Source: DASQEH01 sp038239485
GTDB taxonomy: Bacteria; Actinomycetota; Actinomycetes; Propionibacteriales; Nocardioidaceae
Assembly (NCBI GenBank): GCA_038239485.1
Contig: JBBSET010000030.1
Span: 1 to 48,408, forward strand
Direction: 5' to 3'
DNA length: 48,408 nucleotides
The position numbers and the translations under genes are program-made. The notes beneath the pieces are model-generated. The model saw nothing but the letters and a program-made list of their open reading frames with translations. It was not told where the DNA came from and ran no database searches. Positions 20,353 through 28,790 of this stretch are shown piece by piece. Position 1 is the stretch's first letter. Each line of letters opens with the position of its first letter.

Positions 20353-21665
20353 GGTGTCGCCAGTAGCGCCGAGATCGCGCTGTGGAGCGCGCTCCCCACC
20401 TGCCGCGGGTCGCGGACGAGCTGTCGACCGCTGGCCACCACGCTGGTGATGTCCGCCGCCGCCGAAGTGAAGACCACCGACTCGGCGCCGTCGCCGCTAC
20501 CTGCGGTCCGTTGGCTCTGCAGGTCGATGGTCACCAGGTCCGCCCACTGCCCGGTCGCGATCGCTCCGCCGTCGGCAAAGCCGAGCGACCGATGCCCGTC
20601 GACGGTGGCGGCCGCGAGCAGCTCGTCGGCGTGCCAGTGTCCGCGCTGTTGGGTGACCAGCCGTTGGTCCATCTCGACGGCCCGCATCTCCTCGGCCATG
20701 TCGATCACCGCGTGACTGTCGGTGCCCAGCGTGAGCGTGGCACCAGCTGCATCCAGGGCGCGCGCCGGTCCGACCCCGTCCGCGAGGTCACGCTCGGTCG
20801 TCGGGCAGAAGTCCACGAAACACCCGGCCCGTCCGAGCAGTGTGATGTCGTCCTCGGACAGATGGGTGGCGTGCACGGCGGACGTGCGATCGCTGAGCAC
20901 CCCCGCGTCCGCCAGCACCTTCGTCGGGGTGCGTCCGTAGCGTGCGATGCAGTCGACGTTCTCGGCCAGCTGCTCTGACAGGTGCAGATGCAACGGCGCT
21001 CCGGGGCGCGCTGCCGCGACGGTCGCCAGATCGTCCTCGGGGACTGCCCGGACCGAGTGGATCGCGCTGGCGATGACCACGTCCGCGGCGGCGTCGCGAT
21101 CCAGGTCGACGACCCGCTCGGCCCACCCCACGATGTCGCCGTCGGAGAATCTGAGCTGGACGCCGATTGGCGCGGCCCCGAATCCGGCAGACAGGTAGCA
21201 GGTGTCGAGAAGCGTGATCCGAAGGCCGGCGGCGCGCGCGGCGGCGACCAGCGCTCGGCCCATCGCATTGGGATCGTCGTATCGAGCCCCACCGAGGCGA
21301 TGGTGCAGATAGTGGAACTCGCCGACAGCCGTGATGCCGGCCAGGGCCATCTCCTGGTAGGCCGCGAGAGCGAGCGTGTAGTAGCTGGCCGGGTCGAGCC
21401 TCTCCGCCACGGCGTACATCGTGTCCCGCCAGGTCCAGAAGCTCCCGCGTCCGGCCTGCGTGCGCCCCCGCAGGGCGCGATGGAAGGCGTGGCTGTGACA
21501 GTTGGCGAAGCCGGGGACCGTGATCCCGCGAAGCGCCACCGCTCCCGATGGCGGCTGCACCGACCGCCAGGTCGAGGAGATGTGCGTCCCCGCGGTCTCG
21601 ACGACCAGGCCGTCGACCACCCCGGGCCCGCCGACCCAGGCGCGTTCGCACCAATAGGCCGTCAC
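20349..21665 (-). CDS. hutF: Formimidoylglutamate deiminase
   Basis: The 438-aa enzyme turns N-formimino-glutamate into N-formylglutamate plus ammonia. I chose GTG 21665, which overlaps the previous stop (GTGA); the frame continues to 22232 only as a shadow. Motifs include the metal site NCHSHAFHRALRG, SAIHSVRAV, LHLHLSEQ, AVHATHLSEDD, FCPTTERDLADG and the late metal Asp in TLGTDSHA. The presence of HutF shows that this organism uses the two-step route through N-formylglutamate rather than direct HutG formiminoglutamase. Confidence 0.93.
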   Translation of the reverse strand: MTAYWCERAWVGGPGVVDGLVVETAGTHISSTWRSVQPPSGAVALRGITVPGFANCHSHAFHRALRGRTQAGRGSFWTWRDTMYAVAERLDPASYYTLALAAYQEMALAGITAVGEFHYLHHRLGGARYDDPNAMGRALVAAARAAGLRITLLDTCYLSAGFGAAPIGVQLRFSDGDIVGWAERVVDLDRDAAADVVIASAIHSVRAVPEDDLATVAAARPGAPLHLHLSEQLAENVDCIARYGRTPTKVLADAGVLSDRTSAVHATHLSEDDITLLGRAGCFVDFCPTTERDLADGVGPARALDAAGATLTLGTDSHAVIDMAEEMRAVEMDQRLVTQQRGHWHADELLAAATVDGHRSLGFADGGAIATGQWADLVTIDLQSQRTAGSGDGAESVVFTSAAADITSVVASGRQLVRDPRQVGSALHSAISALLATP

Positions 21666-22885
21666 GTCGCCAGCTCGGTCACGACTGCCGCGAGAGCCTC
21701 GACGCCGGCCAGGCAGTCCGCTGTCTCGGCGAACTCCTCGGGGGAGTGCGAGATGCCGGTCGGATTGCGCACGAAGACCATGGCGGACGCTATGCCCCCA
21801 AGCTGGAGCACACCGGCGTCGTGCCCGGCGCCGGTCGCGATGACCGGTGCGCCACCCAGCAGCTCGGCCAGGCGGCCGGTCAGCGGCGGGTCGAAGTCCA
21901 CCGTGGGGGTCACCGACTCCGCGGTCACGGTCAGCCGGGTTCCATCGCGGCCGGCGCGCTCGGCGGCCTGACGCTCGATCGTACGGACCAGCTCCTCGAC
22001 ACGCTGCGAGGTCTCGCCGCGGGCGTCGAGCCAGGCCCGAACCCGCTGGGGGATCGCGTTCGTCGCGTTGGGCTCGACATGCAGCCGGCCGAAGGTGGCT
22101 CTGGCGGCCGCGAGCCTCGCCTGCTTGTCGGCGGCCAGGGCGGTCATCGCAAACGTCAGCATGGGGTCGTGCCGATCCGCCATCGCGGTGGCACCGGCAT
22201 GGTTCGGCTCTCCCTCGAAGTCGAACCGCCACCGCCCGTGCGCCCAGCTCGCCGACGCCATCGCCACCGGGCGCCCACGGTCGACGAGGTCCCTTCCCTG
22301 CTCGACGTGGAGCTCCACGAAGGTCGCGACGCCGTCGAGGAGAGTGGACGGGCCCAGCTCCGGCTCGAGTCCGGCCGCCGACATCGCGTCGAGAAGGAAG
22401 ACGCCGTCGCGGTCACGCAGCCCGGCTGCCGTGGCGGGATCGATGCGCCCGGTCGCCAGCCTCGACCCGAGACAGGCGACGCCGAACCGCGAGCCTTCCT
22501 CCTCGACGAACATCGCCACACCGACGGGCCGCGACAAGACGGCCCCCCGCTCCCTCAGGCTGTCGATGGCGGCGAACGACGAGATCACCCCGAGCGGCCC
22601 GTCGAAAGCACCGCCGTTGTCCACCGAGTCCAGATGCGAGCCCACCAGCACGCCGCCATCCGCCTGCTTCGGGACCGCGGCCGCCGGGTGCCACCACGCC
22701 ACCGCGTTGCCCTGGCCGTCGACCTCGATGTCGAGCTGACGGCGGGTCGCCTCCTGGACGTACCAGGAGGCGCACTCGCGCTCGGCCGAGGAGTACGGCG
22801 AACGGCGGTACCCTCCCGTCGACCTGTCACGCCCGATCGGTAGCAGGTCTCGCCACATCTGCTCGAAGCTCACGACAGCCATCAT
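21662..22885 (-). CDS. M20-family amidohydrolase (allantoate/N-carbamoyl amino acid hydrolase type)
   Basis: The protein is about 407 aa; I start it at the ATG at 22885, but the ATG at 22906 is possible. Two-metal M20 ligands are visible: His in GSHLDSV, Asp in GGAFDGPLG, Glu pair in FVEEEGSRF, His in VELHVEQG and His in GISHSPEE. WAHGRWRFDFEGEPNHAGATAM is the dimerisation-domain signature of this subfamily. By motif it is called allantoate amidohydrolase, but it is coupled to hutF and hutI and sits where the pathway needs an N-formylglutamate deformylase (HutG). I infer it may hydrolyse N-formylglutamate. Confidence 0.88.
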   Translation of the reverse strand: MMAVVSFEQMWRDLLPIGRDRSTGGYRRSPYSSAERECASWYVQEATRRQLDIEVDGQGNAVAWWHPAAAVPKQADGGVLVGSHLDSVDNGGAFDGPLGVISSFAAIDSLRERGAVLSRPVGVAMFVEEEGSRFGVACLGSRLATGRIDPATAAGLRDRDGVFLLDAMSAAGLEPELGPSTLLDGVATFVELHVEQGRDLVDRGRPVAMASASWAHGRWRFDFEGEPNHAGATAMADRHDPMLTFAMTALAADKQARLAAARATFGRLHVEPNATNAIPQRVRAWLDARGETSQRVEELVRTIERQAAERAGRDGTRLTVTAESVTPTVDFDPPLTGRLAELLGGAPVIATGAGHDAGVLQLGGIASAMVFVRNPTGISHSPEEFAETADCLAGVEALAAVVTELAT

Positions 22886-23013
22886 GGTCCGCGAGGAGCA
22901 ACACACCTGCGCCGAGGCTCACTTTTCCTTCGCCTTCATCGAGAGGAACGACCCGTCGCGGAAAAAAGCCTCCGACCCCTCGCCGGACGGAGGGGATAGA
23001 CGAGGATGCCGAG
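22886..23013. other. Divergent intergenic region between the M20 gene and the nitroreductase gene
   Basis: This 128-bp region holds the left edge of the proposed insertion. CCCCTC and GAGGGG (within about 22977-22996) can form a 6-bp stem, with an A-rich patch (GGAAAAAAG) before it. No copy of the AGTCTGG palindrome found upstream of hutH is present. Confidence 0.4.
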
Positions 23014-23610
23014 ATGGAGTTCCAACGCGTCGTCAACCGCCGCCGGATGGTCCGCAACTACACCGACGAGCCGGTCGACCCGGCGGTCGTCGAGCGGGTG
23101 CTGACCAATGCGCTGCATGCGCCGAGCGCGGGATTCAGCCAGGGGTGGGGGTTCCTCCTGCTCGACGACCCGACAAACGTGTCCCGGTTCTGGGCGTGCA
23201 CCACCGCGGTCGGAGAAGGAGTGGACTCCTGGTCGACAGGCATGCACCGGGCTCCGGTCGTCATCGTGGCCATGTCCTGCAAACGTGCATACCTCGAGAG
23301 GTACGCGGCGCCCGACAAGGGCTGGACGGATCTGGACGAGTCCCGCTGGCCGGTCCCCTACTGGGACATCGACACCGGCATGGCCGCGCTGCTCATGCTG
23401 CTCACCGTGGCCGACGAGGATCTGGGTGCCTGTTTCTTCGGCATACCCCCGGACATGACCGGAGCGTTCAGGGCCGAGTTCGGGGTTCCGGACGACTACA
23501 CGCCGATCGGGGCAGTCTCGATCGGCCACCGGGCAGAGGATCGCCCGTCACCGTCGCTTGCCCGCGGCCGACAGTCGCTCGGGAGCGTCGTTCACCGCTC
23601 GCACTGGTAG
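23014..23610 (+). CDS. Nitroreductase-family flavin oxidoreductase
   Basis: This 198-aa protein starts at ATG 23014, eight bases after GAGG; the long upstream frame is a shadow of the M20 gene. The family N-terminus RRRMVRNYTDEPVDPAVVERVL and APSAGFSQGW form the FMN-binding site; MAALLMLLTVADEDLGACFFG and IGAVSIGHRAED complete the nitroreductase fold. Such proteins reduce nitro groups, quinones or enoyl-type substrates with NAD(P)H; I cannot assign the substrate. It is divergent from the hut genes and ahead of the glycan locus, with no evident link to either. Confidence 0.88.
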   Translation: MEFQRVVNRRRMVRNYTDEPVDPAVVERVLTNALHAPSAGFSQGWGFLLLDDPTNVSRFWACTTAVGEGVDSWSTGMHRAPVVIVAMSCKRAYLERYAAPDKGWTDLDESRWPVPYWDIDTGMAALLMLLTVADEDLGACFFGIPPDMTGAFRAEFGVPDDYTPIGAVSIGHRAEDRPSPSLARGRQSLGSVVHRSHW

Positions 23611-23779
23611 CCCGGCCGCTCCAGCGGCTCGAGATCCGGCGTGACGGGCAATCTTTCTTAGAGCCCAACACCGGGCTAACAGCCCGGATACACTTATCCG
23701 TGGCGATATATGACATCTCAGCGGCTCGGCACCTCCTCGTGCGCGGTCCCTTCTCACGAGAGGCAGGCGACGAGAGCTC
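23611..23779. promoter_or_regulatory. Leader of the glycan locus with two mutually exclusive hairpins
   Basis: The region is less GC-rich than its surroundings. A perfect 7-bp stem, CCGGGCT-AAC-AGCCCGG (23671-23687), follows the nitroreductase gene without a T-run. Its left arm also pairs with AGCCC at 23662-23666, so only one hairpin can form at a time. GATATATGA (23705-23713) is a possible -10 region for the 23780 gene. Terminator, attenuator or plain spacer are all possible. Confidence 0.4.
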
Positions 23780-25690
23780 GTGACTCGGCACCCGACCCAC
23801 GTGATCTACATCGCCGGTTCCGGCCGCTCCGGCAGCACCCTGGTCGAGCGCACGCTGGGCGACATCCCCGGTTGGGTCAACGTCGGCGAGCTGATCGAGC
23901 TCTTCCGCAAGCCGTCGGTCGCCACCGAGCTCTGCGGCTGCGGCCAGCCCTTCGAGGCGTGCGAGTTCTGGTCCGAGGTGGGCAGGCTGGCCTTCGGCTC
24001 CTGGTCCTCCGACACACTGCGCCGCATCGGTGAGCTCCAGCGGCTGGTATCCCGCCAGCGATACCTGCCCAGGCTCCTGCTGTCCCGCGAGCGGAGCAGC
24101 TCGGCCTTCGTCGACGTCCTGCGCGAGTACGGCTCCTACTACCGCGCGCTGTACGACGCAGTCGCCGAGGTGGCCGGCGCCGACGTCATCGTCGATGCGA
24201 GCAAATGGCCCGGCCAGGCGCTGGCGCTCCAGCGGCTCGACTTTCCCATGAGCCTGCTGCACCTCGTCCGCGACCCCCGTGGGGTCGCCTACTCGTGGTC
24301 CAAGACGGCCGTGTCACGCCCGCACGGCGGCCAAGGCGCGGTGATGGCGGCGCACGGCGTCGGCGCGACGGCATACCGGTGGGCCGCCTTCCAGACCGAG
24401 ATCGCCGTGATCAGGCCGACGTTCGACCATGCCACCCGACTGCGCTACGAGGACTTCATCGCCGACCCGCGCGGCCGGCTGACAGCGGTGCTCGACGACC
24501 TCGGCCTCGAGCGCTACCGGTCCGGGCTCACGCATGTACACGACGACCGGATCGACCTGTCGCAGTCCCACGGAGTCGCCGGTAACCCGTCCCGCTTCGA
24601 GCACGGCGTCGTGGGCCTTCGGGTGGACGAGGCGTGGCGAGCCAGACTCCCCCGCGCAGACCGGACCCTGGTGACGAGTGTCACCGCCCCCTGGCTGGTC
24701 CGGTTCGGCTATCCCCTGCTCCCGACCGCCCCCGAGACCTCCACCGCGCCAGTCGAGTCGCCGGAGCCGGCGTCGTGGCCCACGGTGGCAGTCGTGCTTC
24801 CCACCCGAGGCCGCCCGGAGCTGCTTCGCGAAGCCGTCGTCTCGGTGCTGGACCAGGACTATGCCGGCGAGATCGACCTGGTCGTCGTGCACGACCAGGA
24901 GGAGCCGCATACGGAGCTGAAGGAGCTCGCCTCGGCCGGCCGGACCGTCACCCTGCTCGAGAACACCCACACTCCTGGGCTCGCCGGGGCCCGCAACACC
25001 GGCCTCGACTACGCCAGCTCGGGCTTCATCGCCTCCTGCGACGACGACGACTTCTGGGACACCGACAAGCTTCGCCGGCAGATGGTTCGGATGCTGGCCG
25101 ACGACGACCTGGTCGTCCTCGGTGCCGGCATCCGGCTGCTGATGGGAGAGGACCACGTGGTCGAGTGGCCCGGGAGCTCCTCGGTCGTGACACGCGCCCA
25201 CCTCCTGGAGAAGCGGCGCAAAGAGCTGCACTCGTCGACGCTGCTCGTGCGGCGTGAGGTCTTCGACGCCGTCGGCGGCTATGACGAGGCGCTCCCGAGC
25301 AGCTATGCCGAGGACTACGAGTTCCTGCTGAGGGCGGTCGAGGTCGGCTCGATCGGCGTCATCACCACCCCATTGGCCTCGATCCGCAAGTACAACGCCT
25401 CCTGGTTCCGGGAGCGGGCCGAAGTGGTCGCCGAGGCGCTGGAGTACCTGCTCCGGACGCATCCGCAGATCAAGGAGTCACGCAAGGGGCACGCGCGGGT
25501 GTTGGGACAGATCGCCTTCGCGCGGTCCACGATGGGACAGCGGGGTGTCGCCCTGCGCATCGCCGCCCAGGCTTTCGGCCGGTGGCCGGTGGCCCCGCAC
25601 GCAGCCTTGGCCGTGGTGCACAGTGTCACGGGTATCGACCCGCGGATCATGCTCGCGTCGACGAGGAAGGCGGGCCGTGGGATCACCTGA
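23780..25690 (+). CDS. Sulfotransferase-GT2 glycosyltransferase fusion
   Basis: This is a 636-aa two-domain protein starting at GTG 23780. Residues about 7-310 form a sulfotransferase: the PAPS 5'-phosphosulfate loop GSGRSGSTLVERTL (13-26) and the 3'-phosphate block LLHLVRDPRGVAYSW. A Pro/Thr-rich hinge follows (about 312-332). Residues about 333-560 are a family 2 glycosyltransferase: VVLPTRGRPELLREAV, GLAGARNTGLDYA and the acidic metal/nucleotide motif DDDDFWD (421-427), then SSYAEDYEFLLRA. The frame is continuous with even codon use across the hinge. One chain could therefore add a sugar and a sulfate to the same glycan unit. It opens the glycan operon and overlaps the next gene by 14 bp. 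Confidence 0.88.
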   Translation: MTRHPTHVIYIAGSGRSGSTLVERTLGDIPGWVNVGELIELFRKPSVATELCGCGQPFEACEFWSEVGRLAFGSWSSDTLRRIGELQRLVSRQRYLPRLLLSRERSSSAFVDVLREYGSYYRALYDAVAEVAGADVIVDASKWPGQALALQRLDFPMSLLHLVRDPRGVAYSWSKTAVSRPHGGQGAVMAAHGVGATAYRWAAFQTEIAVIRPTFDHATRLRYEDFIADPRGRLTAVLDDLGLERYRSGLTHVHDDRIDLSQSHGVAGNPSRFEHGVVGLRVDEAWRARLPRADRTLVTSVTAPWLVRFGYPLLPTAPETSTAPVESPEPASWPTVAVVLPTRGRPELLREAVVSVLDQDYAGEIDLVVVHDQEEPHTELKELASAGRTVTLLENTHTPGLAGARNTGLDYASSGFIASCDDDDFWDTDKLRRQMVRMLADDDLVVLGAGIRLLMGEDHVVEWPGSSSVVTRAHLLEKRRKELHSSTLLVRREVFDAVGGYDEALPSSYAEDYEFLLRAVEVGSIGVITTPLASIRKYNASWFRERAEVVAEALEYLLRTHPQIKESRKGHARVLGQIAFARSTMGQRGVALRIAAQAFGRWPVAPHAALAVVHSVTGIDPRIMLASTRKAGRGIT

Positions 25691-26561
25691 GTCCTGCAGC
25701 CCCCTCCTGGTGACAGGCGTCCCCCGCTCAGGCACGACCTGGCTGGCCAGAGGGCTCGCGAGCGACCCCCACACGAGCATGCCCGGGCGTGAGCCGATGA
25801 ACCCCCGCGGCAGGCAGTTCGCCCTTGGCGGCCGGGTCGACGCATGGGTCCGGCGCGATGCCTTCGGCCCTCGCGAGGCTGCCGTGCTGCGGAGGTGCTA
25901 CCGCGGCCGCGAGGTGCGCACCCTGAGCCGCTACGGCATCAGGCAGTGGGCCGCGGTCCTGCCGAGGACGCGGATCGTCGTGAAGGACCCGTTCGCCATC
26001 TTGTCGCTGGCGGCCATCCATGAGGTCACCGGCGCCCTGCCGGTCGTCGTCTACCGCCACCCGGCGGCTGTTCTTGCGAGCTACCGCCGGATGGGCTGGA
26101 CGGCTGATACGCGCGAACTGGTGGCCCTAGGGGCACCCGAGCCCGCGGCCGACGGCGATCTCCACGCGATGGCCGCGATGTGGAGCTGGTGCCACCAGAT
26201 CCTGCTGCAGGACCTTCGCCGGATACCTGGATACGTGGTCGTCTCGCACCAGCACCTGACGGCGGGGGGGCCGTCCGCCTGGTCGACGCTGGGTAGACAC
26301 CTCGGGTTGGACCTTCCCGTCTCCGGTGAACGGACCAGGCACACTCATCTCACCTCCTGGCTCCGCCCGCGAAAGGACCTGCACGACTTCTCGCGGTCAG
26401 CCAGCGATGTGGAGTCGGGATGGCAGCGCCAGCTGGCTGCGGACGAGATCGAAACCATGGAGGGCCTGGTCATGGATGTCTGGAACGAGCTGGAGGCGAC
26501 CCAGCTGCCCCTTGCCCCCACCAGCGCGACACAGAAGACCGCTCATGACTCGTCTGCCTAA
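25677..26561 (+). CDS. Sulfotransferase
   Basis: This 294-aa protein starts at GTG 25677, six bases after GAGGAAGG; the frame continues upstream only as a shadow. The PAPS loop VTGVPRSGTTWLARGLASD is at the N-terminus, and VVVYRHPAAVLASYRRM matches the 3'-phosphate-binding block, with His replacing the usual Asp. TRIVVKDPF is also in family position. It is distinct in sequence from the other three sulfotransferase domains of the locus. It overlaps the genes on both sides (14 and 17 bp), so it is part of the same transcript. A glycan acceptor is inferred from context. Confidence 0.85.
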   Translation: MGSPESCSPLLVTGVPRSGTTWLARGLASDPHTSMPGREPMNPRGRQFALGGRVDAWVRRDAFGPREAAVLRRCYRGREVRTLSRYGIRQWAAVLPRTRIVVKDPFAILSLAAIHEVTGALPVVVYRHPAAVLASYRRMGWTADTRELVALGAPEPAADGDLHAMAAMWSWCHQILLQDLRRIPGYVVVSHQHLTAGGPSAWSTLGRHLGLDLPVSGERTRHTHLTSWLRPRKDLHDFSRSASDVESGWQRQLAADEIETMEGLVMDVWNELEATQLPLAPTSATQKTAHDSSA

Positions 26562-27405
26562 CTTCCTCTACATCGGGCCCGACAAGGCCGGCTCCTCGTG
26601 GCTGCACGATGTGCTGGCCGAACATCCCGACGTCTTCATGACGCCGGCGAAGGACCTGTACTTCTTCGACCGCTACTTCGACAAGGGAGTGTCCTGGTAC
26701 GCCCACCATTTCGACAAGGCGGGCAGCCAGCCGGTCGTCGGCGAGGTGTGCCAGGACTACCTCTTCCATCCCTGCGCGGCCGAACGTATCCACGGTGTGC
26801 TGCACTCACCACGGTTCATGGTGACGCTGCGGGACCCGGTCGACCGGGCCTTCTCCTCCTATCTGTACATGCTGAAGATGGGCGAGACCCCCGGCACGTT
26901 CACCGAGGCACTGGTCGCTCGACCCGAGCTCTTCGAGCACGGTCGCTACGGCAGCGGGCTCGACCGGTTCGCTGACCGCTTCGGGAGCGACAGCATCTAC
27001 GTCGGGGTCTTCGACGATCTCCAGACAGATCCGCGGGCGTTCATCGCGGACCTCCTGTGCTGGCTCGGTATCGCGCCCTTCGAGCTCACCGAGGACCTGA
27101 TGGCCACGCGGCTCCCGGCAAGCAAGGCTCGCTCGGAACGGCTGGCCCGGCTGGCGAGGGTGGGTGCCGAATGGACGCGCGAACACAACGGCGCCGAGAT
27201 CGTCGGCCGCTTCAAGCGCGCCCCGATCGTGCAGAGGCTGCTCTACCGACCGCTGAAGGAGAAGCCGCAGCTTCTCCCTGCCGACATCGCAACGATCCGC
27301 TCGGCTCTCGACAAGGAGATGGCGAGGGTCGAGGAGAGGTTCGGCGTCGACCTTCGCCACCGATGGGGCTGGGACCTCGAGCCGGCCGTGGGGACGAGCT
27401 CATGA
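26545..27405 (+). CDS. Sulfotransferase, heparan/NDST-like fold
   Basis: The 286-aa protein starts at ATG 26545. IGPDKAGSSWLHDVLAEHP is the PAPS loop region, with KAGSS replacing the usual RSGTT; MTPAKDLYFFDRYF resembles the K-E/D-xxFF acceptor-side motif of heparan-type sulfotransferases; and VTLRDPVDRAFSSYLYM is the 3'-phosphate block. The C-terminal third is helical and basic. It lies between another sulfotransferase and the polymerase gene with 17- and 4-bp overlaps, which points to a role on the polysaccharide repeat unit or polymer. Confidence 0.87.
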   Translation: MTRLPNFLYIGPDKAGSSWLHDVLAEHPDVFMTPAKDLYFFDRYFDKGVSWYAHHFDKAGSQPVVGEVCQDYLFHPCAAERIHGVLHSPRFMVTLRDPVDRAFSSYLYMLKMGETPGTFTEALVARPELFEHGRYGSGLDRFADRFGSDSIYVGVFDDLQTDPRAFIADLLCWLGIAPFELTEDLMATRLPASKARSERLARLARVGAEWTREHNGAEIVGRFKRAPIVQRLLYRPLKEKPQLLPADIATIRSALDKEMARVEERFGVDLRHRWGWDLEPAVGTSS

Positions 27406-28790
27406 GCGCCGCGACGACGACCCAATTCGTCACCGAGACCGTGCGTCCTCCCGCTCCGCGGCGGACGGCCCTGCGACCAGGGTGGCCGCTGACGCTGCTC
27501 TTCGTCTTCTTCCCACTGTGGTGGGTGCTCGGCCTGGGCCACTTCATCTTCTTCATCAGCGCAATCGTGATGGGGCGCGAGCTGCTGAAGCGGCGGCCTG
27601 TCTATGCCCCGATGGCCTTCGGGCTGTGGCTGCTCTTCTCCACGGTCGTGATCACCGGCATCCCCATGCTCTGGGTGCAGCCGGCGGGCACGTTGGCCGG
27701 CAGCAGCATAGGGCGGCTGCTCCCCTACACGTACCACGCCGTGTGGTACATCTCCATCACCGTGGTCGCCCTCTACGTCCTCAACATGCCCGAGCGCGAC
27801 CTCTCCTCCCTGCGCATCATGCGCCTGCTGGGCCTGATGTTCATCTATACCGTTGCCGGAGGGTACGCCGGGCTGCTGCTTTCTCATGTCGACTTCCCGT
27901 CCCTGATGGAGCTGGTGCTGCCGATAAAGCGGTCCAGCTTCATCGACACCCTGGTCCATCCCTCGCTGGCGACGTCGAGCGAGTTCCTCGGCTACACGCA
28001 ACCGCGCCCGAGCGCGCCGTTCTCCTTCCCCAACGCGTGGGGGAACAACCTCGGGATGTACCTGCCCTTCTTCGTCGCCACCTGGCTGGGCAGGAGCGCG
28101 GGCCGACGCCGTCCCTTCGGCATCCTGATCCTCATCCTGGCTGCGGTGCCCATCGCGTACTCGCTGAACCGTGGCCTGTGGATCGGGCTGTTCGTCGCTG
28201 TCGTCGCCCTCTCGGTCAAGCTGGCGACGATGGGCAACTTCCGGGTGCTCCAGATCACGGCTGCCGCCTTGGTGGTCGGAGCGGTGGTCTTCATCTCCAC
28301 GCCGCTGTACGCGACCGTCGCCCTGCGCGTCAGCACGCCGGACAGCAACCAGCGCCGAGGGACACTCGCGAGCGAGGTCATCTCGAAGACGGTGGAGCTG
28401 TCCCCGCTGCTGGGCTACGGAGAGACGCGCGCGGTCTCGGGAAGCTTCGACTCCATCGCCGGTGGCGAGACGCCGAACTGCCACCAGTGCGCGGCTCCCC
28501 CACTGGGCACGCAGGGCTTCATGTGGCGGCTCATCTTCACGACCGGACTGCTGGGAACTCTGTTCTTCCTCGGCTACGTCGGGGCTCAGCTGGCCAGGTT
28601 CGGCCTCCATCAGGACACCGTTGCGGTGACCTGCTGCATCGTGCTGCTGCTGACCCTGGTCTTCTCCTTCGTGTACGACTCCCTCGAGTCACCGCTCTTC
28701 ACGGCGATGATCGCCATCGGCCTGCTCAACCGGCGATACGTCCGGCAGTCACAGCTGGCGTCGAGCTCCGAGACCGAGGATGGGCCGTGA
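27402..28790 (+). CDS. O-antigen polymerase/ligase-like membrane protein (Wzy-like)
   Basis: This 462-aa protein starts at ATG 27402, overlapping the previous stop (ATGA). It is strongly hydrophobic with about ten membrane segments, starting at LTLLFVFFPLWWVLGLGHF. Between late segments it has a large extracytoplasmic loop (SKTVELSPLLGYGETRA to GTQGFMWRLIF), the usual mark of the Wzy/WaaL superfamily. RGLWIGLFVAVVALSVKL resembles the core Wzy_C region. Two Cys in the loop motif NCHQCAAP are unusual and may form a disulfide. It probably polymerises lipid-linked repeat units outside the membrane. Naming rests on topology and loop pattern. Confidence 0.78.
   Translation: MSAATTTQFVTETVRPPAPRRTALRPGWPLTLLFVFFPLWWVLGLGHFIFFISAIVMGRELLKRRPVYAPMAFGLWLLFSTVVITGIPMLWVQPAGTLAGSSIGRLLPYTYHAVWYISITVVALYVLNMPERDLSSLRIMRLLGLMFIYTVAGGYAGLLLSHVDFPSLMELVLPIKRSSFIDTLVHPSLATSSEFLGYTQPRPSAPFSFPNAWGNNLGMYLPFFVATWLGRSAGRRRPFGILILILAAVPIAYSLNRGLWIGLFVAVVALSVKLATMGNFRVLQITAAALVVGAVVFISTPLYATVALRVSTPDSNQRRGTLASEVISKTVELSPLLGYGETRAVSGSFDSIAGGETPNCHQCAAPPLGTQGFMWRLIFTTGLLGTLFFLGYVGAQLARFGLHQDTVAVTCCIVLLLTLVFSFVYDSLESPLFTAMIAIGLLNRRYVRQSQLASSSETEDGP

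Noticed and set aside
24314..25462. Minus-strand 382-codon frame opposite the sulfotransferase-GT2 fusion
   Set aside because: It is fully inside a gene with clear domains on the other strand and shows no domain itself.
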